6,837 bases of DNA from Helicobacteraceae bacterium (GTDB lineage: Bacteria > Campylobacterota > Campylobacteria > Campylobacterales > Sulfurimonadaceae): contig DAOWOG010000064.1 of the NCBI GenBank assembly GCA_030642185.1, forward strand, positions 1-6,837, given 5' to 3'. The first letter of the stretch is position 1, and each line of letters opens with the position of its first letter. The position numbers were made by a program, and so were the translations under genes. Below, piece by piece: positions 1-4,604 of the stretch. The notes beneath the pieces are model-generated. The model did no database searches, was not told where the DNA came from, and was given only the letters and a program-made list of their open reading frames with translations.

Positions 1-1377
1 CTGTTTGAATTTTGGTGTCTGAAAGGGCTCGATATCGCCATAAGGATACTTGCCTGTCAGTGCCCAGTAGACAGTTACACCGATGGAGAAGATCTCCGTT
101 GCTTCATTGATCGCCGCACCGGTAAAACGTTCCGGGGCAAGATAGGTCGGTGTACCTGCACGCGAATTTTCAGAAAAGATCTCAACGACCGATCCGAAAT
201 CGACCATCTTAAAACGTGTGCCTGCAGAGTCTTTATCGCGATAAACGATGATATTTTCGGGTTTGATATCTCCGTGTACCAGACCCAAATGGAGCAGATG
301 CGCTTCGGCTTTATGTAAAAATTTGGCCAGGTTAATAGCGTTGTCGACGGAGAGGTGTCTATCCTTGAGGAACTCCATGAGATTTTTTCCCTCAACCAGC
401 TCCATCAGGTAGTAGCGTGATGTCCGATCTTCGGGAACCCAGGCATCGCCGAAGGCTTTATGAGAGATCTGCTTGGCATACCATGCTTCATGAACAAACT
501 CGTCTATTGCCTGATTGTCTGTCGACATAGGAAACTTTATAACGACTTCCTGATCTCCTTTGACGGCTTTCCAGATACGTTTGTGTGTCATCATCGGTAC
601 GGTTAAACGATAACCGTCAAAGACATCTCCCTTTTTAAGCGTCTCCGGAATCGGCAGCGGTTTATTTCGGATTTCAAACAATTCATCGAGTGCATCTATT
701 TTAAAGATCTGCAGACTGGCATCATCGCGCGCATAATCTTTTTTCCCTTCGGTGACAGCATTGACAATGAGCTTGGCACTGAGCCCCCTGTTGATCTCTT
801 CAGCAAGACTTTTATCATCAATCAGGTTGCTGATGCCGTCACTGCAGAGAATGATGCGGTCATTTTTGGCAATAGGGGTTGTTTTAATGACCGGTTCGAC
901 ATGTTCATTTAGTCCGCAGGCCTGGGTAAGGACATGTGACAGGTTCTCATCATCCATCGTCTGATCGTCACTTAACTGTTGCAGCTCACCATTGTCATGC
1001 TGGAGATAGATACGGGAATCCCCAAGGTTCATTGTATAAAGTGTCGAGCCTTCAACGACAGCAATACATAAGGTTGTCAGGAGTTCGATACTTTCGTACT
1101 GGGTCATCGACTCTTTAAAAAGAAGACGGTTAATATGCTGGGTGAAAATAGTAATGGATCGGGGAATATCCCAGGCTTTAGGTCGTGTTTTAAACTGATC
1201 AATAATAAACTTGACGGTCTGTCTTGCTGCCGGACCGCCGCGTCTCGCACTGCCGACACCATCACATAAAACAGCAACGAGAACCGAGTCGTTTAAAACG
1301 GCAAAGTCACAGGCATCATCACCGTTGACATCGGCTGCTTTGGGGAGAATGAATTGTGAAGATTGAACTTGAAGCAT
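1..1377 (-). CDS. Bifunctional PP2C-type phosphatase / Ser-Thr protein kinase (partial, 3' end beyond window)
   Basis: Translating the minus strand from the ATG at 1377 gives 459 codons without a stop up to the window edge, so the C-terminus is missing. Residues about 8-227 form a PP2C phosphatase domain: metal-site Asp in CDGVG (D39, G40), GDSR at 119-122, SDG at 179-181 and RDD at 217-219. A linker leads to a protein kinase domain from about 252: VVIK with the ATP-site lysine K281, HGDIKPEN at 368-375 (catalytic D370, N375), DFG at 393-395 and the APE motif at 414-416. The glycine-rich loop is not recognisable and the usual HRD is HGD. The start is bounded by an in-frame TAG at 1395-1393 and preceded by AAAGG 9 bases upstream. 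It lies downstream of the nitrate transporter in the same direction, behind its own possible -10 box. Inference: one protein adds and removes phosphate on nitrate-assimilation targets. The domain calls are firm; the substrate is unknown. Confidence 0.95.
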   Translation of the reverse strand, partial: MLQVQSSQFILPKAADVNGDDACDFAVLNDSVLVAVLCDGVGSARRGGPAARQTVKFIIDQFKTRPKAWDIPRSITIFTQHINRLLFKESMTQYESIELLTTLCIAVVEGSTLYTMNLGDSRIYLQHDNGELQQLSDDQTMDDENLSHVLTQACGLNEHVEPVIKTTPIAKNDRIILCSDGISNLIDDKSLAEEINRGLSAKLIVNAVTEGKKDYARDDASLQIFKIDALDELFEIRNKPLPIPETLKKGDVFDGYRLTVPMMTHKRIWKAVKGDQEVVIKFPMSTDNQAIDEFVHEAWYAKQISHKAFGDAWVPEDRTSRYYLMELVEGKNLMEFLKDRHLSVDNAINLAKFLHKAEAHLLHLGLVHGDIKPENIIVYRDKDSAGTRFKMVDFGSVVEIFSENSRAGTPTYLAPERFTGAAINEATEIFSIGVTVYWALTGKYPYGDIEPFQTPKFKQ

Positions 1378-1400
1378 AATTATAGACCTTTGCTATAAGC

Positions 1401-1406
1401 ATTATA
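1401..1406 (-). promoter_or_regulatory. Candidate -10 box for the kinase/phosphatase gene
   Basis: The minus strand reads a perfect TATAAT here, ending 23 bases before the ATG at 1377, so a transcript would begin near 1395 with a very short leader that still contains the AAAGG ribosome site. No TTGACA-like -35 is seen about 17 bases upstream, which is common in Campylobacterota promoters. The inverted repeat at 1414-1427 would fall in the spacer. An internal promoter would let the kinase be expressed apart from the transporter. Prediction only. Confidence 0.45.
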
Positions 1407-1413
1407 CGGAGAT

Positions 1414-1427
1414 GGGACTTTAGTCCC
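1414..1427. repeat. Perfect inverted repeat GGGAC-N4-GTCCC
   Basis: Arms of 5 bases flank a 4-base loop (TTTA on plus, TAAA on minus). It sits just upstream of the predicted -10 box of the kinase gene, so it could be a DNA operator, or an RNA hairpin in a transporter-kinase read-through transcript. No T-run follows on either strand, so a classic terminator is unlikely. It resembles the neighbouring repeat at 1433-1455. Confidence 0.6.
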
Positions 1428-1432
1428 GTAGA

Positions 1433-1455
1433 AAGGCGGAACTAACGTCCCCCTT
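1433..1455 (-). repeat. Imperfect hairpin downstream of the transporter gene
   Basis: Read on the minus strand, AAGGGGGAC pairs with GTTCCGCCTT around a GTTA loop: nine base pairs including one G-U wobble, with one bulged G. It begins 28 bases after the transporter stop. The 3' side is followed by TTCTAC, too weak a T-tract for a confident terminator. Its inner part (GGGAC-GTTA-GTTCC) is a variant of the repeat at 1414-1427. It may protect the transporter mRNA end or reduce read-through into the kinase gene. Confidence 0.5.
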
Positions 1456-1483
1456 CCGAGAGATAAAGAGCTTGCTGGAGATT

Positions 1484-2764
1484 TTAGATACGACCGCCGG
1501 CTTTAAAACCCCAGGTTGTTCTCCAACGTGTTTTGACTAAAGAGAGTCCTACGATTGCTACGATAACAACGGCTCCAAAGATCATGAAACCTTCGGTGTA
1601 TCCGCCAAATTCACCTTTAGACCATCCAAGCGTTTTAATGAGCGCCGTACCGCCAAGACCGCCGGCAGCACCGATAAGACCGGTCATAATTCCAATATCC
1701 TTACCAAACCGCTGAGGAACCAGTTGGAACACTGAACCATTTGCCATACCAAGGTTGGCCATGATGAGAAACAGTACAAAGATCGCTGCAAAGAAAGGCA
1801 GTTCAACCGTTGCTGTAAGCGCTACAAGCAGTGCAACCATTCCATAGAAAAAATACAGTGCTTTGATCCCGCCGATTTTATCAGCAATTGCACCGCCGAC
1901 CGGTCTAAGCACTGCTCCGGCAAAAATACATAAAGCACCAAAATATCCGGCAATTACTTTGACATTTCCTTCATCTAAAACATCTAAACCAAACGCGGCC
2001 ATGTCCACCTGGTACGTGTTCATCAGATAAACTTTCATATATCCGGCAAACCCGACAAACCCACCAAACGAGATAGCATAAAAGAGTGAAAACCACCATG
2101 TGTCTTTGTCTTTAAGAAGCTTTCCGTAATCTTTTAACTTTTTAGGGTTGGCTTTGTAAACTGACTCAGGAGCATCTTTAGCGATAAAAGAGTAAGCGAT
2201 GAGAACGACAATCGCCATGGCAGCACCGACACCAAATACAGCTGACCATCCCCATAGCTCAGCAATTTTAGGTGCAAACAGGAAGTCAATGACTACACCG
2301 ATATTACCGGCACCTGCAATACCCAGAACAACACCTTGAAGTTTCGGCGGATACCATTGACCGGCTTGCGGAAGGGCTACGGCGAATGATGCCCCGGCAA
2401 AACCAAGACCGAGAGCAACGACTAAAAGTGCATTGTAAGTAATGTTGTCACCGATCAGGAATGCGTATAAAAGTGCAGCGATTACAACGGTTTGTGACAT
2501 CATTGCTGTCATCTTCGCTCCCAGTTTATCAACACCAAATCCTAAAACGATTCTAAGGATGGCCCCTGAAAGAATTGGAAGTGAAAGAAGGGTTGCTTTT
2601 TCTCCAGCTGTCATTATGTAACCGCCAAGTGCCAATGCCTCTGCGATCTCTGTGCTCAATGGACCGAGCATAGTCCACACCATAAAACTCATATCGAAAT
2701 ATAGAAAAGCCATAAACAGCGTAGGCGCGTGTCCCTGACCTTTTAAATCTTTAAATCCTGCCAT
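1484..2764 (-). CDS. narK: NarK/NasA-family nitrate/nitrite MFS transporter
   Basis: This complete 426-residue inner-membrane protein has about 12 hydrophobic segments, the usual NarK/NRT2 size. Both family nitrate signatures are visible: GIAGAGNIG at 148-156 and GLIGAAGGLGG at 362-372. The two substrate-binding arginines known from E. coli NarK have matches at R71 (ILRIVLGF, second segment) and R287 (VLRPVGG, later half), each followed by the MFS-type D-K-x-G loop (D79, D295). A charged cytoplasmic loop at about 197-222 separates the halves. The start has a strong AAGGAAA site 4 bases upstream. It faces away from the Fe-S/reductase genes across a shared control region and precedes the kinase/phosphatase gene. 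Family and context point to nitrate uptake for assimilation; nitrite export or nitrate/nitrite exchange cannot be excluded from sequence alone. The symbol follows the family name; some genomes use nasA for such transporters. Confidence 0.94.
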   Translation of the reverse strand: MAGFKDLKGQGHAPTLFMAFLYFDMSFMVWTMLGPLSTEIAEALALGGYIMTAGEKATLLSLPILSGAILRIVLGFGVDKLGAKMTAMMSQTVVIAALLYAFLIGDNITYNALLVVALGLGFAGASFAVALPQAGQWYPPKLQGVVLGIAGAGNIGVVIDFLFAPKIAELWGWSAVFGVGAAMAIVVLIAYSFIAKDAPESVYKANPKKLKDYGKLLKDKDTWWFSLFYAISFGGFVGFAGYMKVYLMNTYQVDMAAFGLDVLDEGNVKVIAGYFGALCIFAGAVLRPVGGAIADKIGGIKALYFFYGMVALLVALTATVELPFFAAIFVLFLIMANLGMANGSVFQLVPQRFGKDIGIMTGLIGAAGGLGGTALIKTLGWSKGEFGGYTEGFMIFGAVVIVAIVGLSLVKTRWRTTWGFKAGGRI

Positions 2765-2788
2765 AAAATTTCCTTGATCTATTTTTAT

Positions 2789-2797
2789 TTGTTAATC
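2789..2797 (-). promoter_or_regulatory. Mirrored 9-base motif GATTAACAA, transporter side
   Basis: The minus strand reads GATTAACAA in the transporter leader, a few bases after its predicted transcript start. The same 9-mer occurs on the plus strand at 2955-2963 at the predicted start of the opposite transcript. The shared motif could be a regulator half-site or an initial transcribed element. Function unproven. Confidence 0.35.
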
Positions 2798-2806
2798 TGT
2801 AGCCGT

Positions 2807-2837
2807 ATTGTAAATGATAATGCTAAGAAAGCATCAA
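2807..2837 (-). promoter_or_regulatory. Candidate promoter for the transporter gene
   Basis: On the minus strand a TTGATG (-35-like, 2837-2832) and a TACAAT (-10-like, 2812-2807) are separated by 19 bases, slightly long. Transcription would begin near 2800, giving a leader of about 36 bases that ends in the AAGGAAA ribosome site. The inverted repeat at 2820-2834 lies in the spacer and overlaps the -35. Prediction from consensus only; in such AT-rich DNA chance matches are frequent. Confidence 0.35.
2820..2834. promoter_or_regulatory. Inverted repeat ATGCT-N5-AGCAT, possible operator
   Basis: Perfect 5-base arms flank AAGAA. The element sits between the predicted -35 and -10 of the transporter gene, where a bound protein would block RNA polymerase. 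It has the same 5-base spacing as the palindrome at 2899-2915 but different arms. Could also be chance. Confidence 0.3.
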
Positions 2838-2843
2838 GTTTAG

Positions 2844-2856
2844 TGATTAAAAAATA
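2844..2856. repeat. 13-base direct repeat, copy 1 (TGATTAAAAAATA)
   Basis: This copy is identical to the sequence at 2899-2911, 55 bases apart start to start, both within the divergent control region. This copy lacks the second palindrome arm present in copy 2 (it continues GACA rather than ATCA). A paired regulator site with one full and one half copy is possible; the A-run lowers the sequence complexity. Confidence 0.5.
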
Positions 2857-2898
2857 GACAATACAATCATATAAAAAATACTTATATCTATAGCGTTA

Positions 2899-2915
2899 TG
2901 ATTAAAAAATAATCA
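2899..2915. promoter_or_regulatory. Palindrome TGATTA-N5-TAATCA, candidate operator (contains repeat copy 2)
   Basis: Perfect 6-base arms flank AAAAA. The centre at 2907 lies about 50 bases before the predicted transcript start of the Fe-S protein gene, a position typical of activators. Its first 13 bases repeat the element at 2844-2856. It does not match the FNR (TTGAT-N4-ATCAA) or Campylobacter NssR (TTAAC-N4-GTTAA) consensus. The binding protein is unknown. Confidence 0.4.
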
Positions 2916-2946
2916 GCTATTGAGATATTTTGCTTGTGCAGTACTA

Positions 2947-2952
2947 TATAAT
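2947..2952 (+). promoter_or_regulatory. Candidate -10 box for the Fe-S/anchor and nitrate reductase operon
   Basis: A perfect TATAAT lies 47 bases before the chosen ATG at 3000. The nearest -35-like hexamer, TTGAGA at 2920-2925, is 21 bases upstream and too distant for a strong match, so the promoter may depend on an activator or on the lax -35 of Campylobacterota. Predicted transcript start is near 2959. Confidence 0.5.
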
Positions 2953-2954
2953 AC

Positions 2955-2963
2955 GATTAACAA
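2955..2963 (+). promoter_or_regulatory. Mirrored 9-base motif GATTAACAA, operon side
   Basis: The motif spans the predicted transcript start of the Fe-S/reductase operon and is the inverted counterpart of the motif at 2789-2797. It is followed by TAAC, much as the other copy is followed by ATAA. A shared regulator site is possible; chance is not excluded. Confidence 0.35.
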
Positions 2964-2987
2964 TAACAAGCACATCAAAAAATGTGC

Positions 2988-2994
2988 AAAGGGA
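2988..2994 (+). promoter_or_regulatory. Ribosome binding site that decides the start at 3000
   Basis: The purine-rich AAAGGGA lies 5 bases before the ATG at 3000. The ATG at 2982, in the same frame, has only AACAAGCACATCAAAAA before it and no ribosome site, so the shorter protein is preferred. Confidence 0.7.
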
Positions 2995-2999
2995 AGGCA

Positions 3000-4571
3000 A
3001 TGACACAAACCCCTTTAGAAAGTTTTATAGACTATAAAGCCGACACCGGAATGCAGTGCGGGAACTACTCTATCGATATTCCTGAACTGGGCAAAGACGA
3101 ACAGTACCGTTTTCATTTTGACGCGACTGCCTGTGTGGGATGCCGTTGTTGTGAAGTAGCCTGTAATGAGCAGAATAATAACCCGGCAGACATAAAATGG
3201 CGCCGTGTCGGTGAGATGGAGGGCGGTGTTTTTCCTGACGTGCTGCAGATGTTTAACTCTATGAGCTGTAACCACTGTGTCGATCCGGCCTGTTTGATTG
3301 GTTGTCCGACAGAGAGCTATATCAAAATCGAAGAGACAGGGATCGTTATCCATGAAGACGATACTTGCATCGGTTGTCAGTACTGTACATGGAACTGCCC
3401 TTATGGAGTTCCGACCTACCATGAAGAGCGTCATATCGTCACCAAGTGTCATATGTGTCATGAGCGTTTGGATGAGGGACAATCACCTGCCTGTGTCCAG
3501 GCCTGTCCATCGGGTGCAATTATGATCGAGACGGTGAATGTCAAAGAATGGATGGAAAATGAGATGGATGAACAGGGCAATATGCCTTTCCTGCCGGATG
3601 CCCGCATTACCAACTCCACTACGCGCTATACCTTGCCGGACAATATGCCGGAACTGCTGCATGAGGCAGATGAACATCATCTGAAACCGGCACACTCTGA
3701 ACTGCCGCTGGTCTTTATGACAGTGCTGACACAGATCTCGCTCGGTGCATTTTTCGCTTTGATGATGGGACATTTTTTCAGTATATTTGGCCTGAGTTCG
3801 CCGAACTGGATCATGGCGGCAGTTGTGATGATGCCTGCGGCGATGGGTCTGCCGTTGTCAGCGCTGCATTTGGGACGTCCTTTCCTTGCGATGACAGCGA
3901 TGAAAAACTGGAAAACAAGCTGGCTCAGCCGTGAGGCGATAGCCTTGGGTGCCTTTACCGGGATGATGACACTCAACATTGCATTGTACTTTTTTGAGTT
4001 TCCGACATTTTTACATGTTCTTTTTGAACTCTTAACCTTTGGTGTTGGTGTCTATGGCATCTATGCCCAGTCGATGATCTATCGTATTAAAGCGCGTCCG
4101 GCGTGGGACCGCATTACGACAAACCTGAAGTTCTTTGGTGCAGCCCATGTCGGACTCTTTTTAATGGCACTGGCCGCACTCACTTTAGGTGAAACGGGTG
4201 CCGTAGTACCTCTGGTGGCTACCGGAATGATCATGGCAATGGCTCAGGGCTTCTTTACTTATGAAGACCGACGTACACTGAGCAGCATCGAAGAGAACAG
4301 CTATGAGCTTAAAAAGAGTGAACGTATCTACAGTGAGTTTTTTGAACGACATGCCAAAGCACGTTGGATCACTTTGGGTGCGGGTGCGATCATATTGCCG
4401 CTGCTGGTATTGATAATCGTGAGTGTAGGCGGTACAGTTGCCGCAGTCGCACCGCTTCTTTTCGCGCTGCTCTTGAGTATGGGAAGCGAATTTACAGACC
4501 GCTTTTTGTTTTATACGACCGTTGTTCCGCTAAGTATGGCCGGTTCATTTTTCGCTGGCAAACAGCGATAG
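3000..4571 (+). CDS. Four-cluster Fe-S electron-transfer protein fused to DmsC-type membrane anchor (DmsB-DmsC fusion)
   Basis: This 523-residue protein (from the ATG at 3000) joins two subunits that are separate in E. coli DmsABC. Residues 38-180 carry 16 cluster cysteines for four [4Fe-4S] centres: C45/48/51/55, C90/93/98/102, C123/126/129/133 and C150/153/165/169, the DmsB/NrfC pattern. After a linker (about 180-233) come about eight hydrophobic segments between 236 and 515, with the DmsC-family stretch HLGRP at 290-294 and SWLSRE at 307-312. DmsC-type anchors oxidise quinol. The next gene, 33 bases downstream, encodes a cytoplasmic nitrate reductase, so this protein probably draws electrons from the quinol pool for nitrate reduction. 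No Tat or Sec signal precedes the clusters, placing them in the cytoplasm. Service to another molybdoenzyme is possible, but the adjacency is strong evidence. Confidence 0.92.
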   Translation: MTQTPLESFIDYKADTGMQCGNYSIDIPELGKDEQYRFHFDATACVGCRCCEVACNEQNNNPADIKWRRVGEMEGGVFPDVLQMFNSMSCNHCVDPACLIGCPTESYIKIEETGIVIHEDDTCIGCQYCTWNCPYGVPTYHEERHIVTKCHMCHERLDEGQSPACVQACPSGAIMIETVNVKEWMENEMDEQGNMPFLPDARITNSTTRYTLPDNMPELLHEADEHHLKPAHSELPLVFMTVLTQISLGAFFALMMGHFFSIFGLSSPNWIMAAVVMMPAAMGLPLSALHLGRPFLAMTAMKNWKTSWLSREAIALGAFTGMMTLNIALYFFEFPTFLHVLFELLTFGVGVYGIYAQSMIYRIKARPAWDRITTNLKFFGAAHVGLFLMALAALTLGETGAVVPLVATGMIMAMAQGFFTYEDRRTLSSIEENSYELKKSERIYSEFFERHAKARWITLGAGAIILPLLVLIIVSVGGTVAAVAPLLFALLLSMGSEFTDRFLFYTTVVPLSMAGSFFAGKQR

Positions 4572-4572
4572 G

Positions 4573-4588
4573 GGTCAAAGCCTTGACC
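4573..4588 (+). repeat. Intercistronic hairpin GGTCAA-AGCC-TTGACC
   Basis: A perfect 6-base stem with a 4-base loop begins one base after the stop codon of the Fe-S/anchor gene and ends 4 bases before the AAAGGAAA ribosome site of the reductase gene. No T-run follows, so it is not a terminator. It could stabilise the upstream message, guide processing or set the ratio of the two proteins. Confidence 0.55.
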
Positions 4589-4604
4589 ACATAAAGGAAA
4601 CATA

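Noticed and set aside
752..1118. Two short plus-strand open frames (752-964, 936-1118) opposite the phosphatase domain
   Set aside because: They overlap each other and the PP2C coding sequence and lack any family feature; the kinase/phosphatase frame explains the region.
1378..1483. Classic intrinsic terminator after the transporter gene
   Set aside because: The hairpins are present but neither is followed by a convincing T-tract on the minus strand.
2765..2999. FNR-like or NssR-like binding site in the divergent region
   Set aside because: No TTGAT-N4-ATCAA or TTAAC-N4-GTTAA is present; GTTAA and TTAAC half-sites occur but without the partner at the right spacing.
3015..3482. A 155-residue open frame on the minus strand inside the Fe-S/anchor gene
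   Set aside because: It lies opposite a strongly supported gene with 16 conserved cysteines, shows no recognisable domain and is a by-product of that gene's codons.
2953..4604. NasR/NasT-type ANTAR antitermination leader
   Set aside because: The leader before 3000 has no paired hexaloop hairpins and no terminator, and the hairpin at 4573-4588 has a 4-base loop and no T-run.
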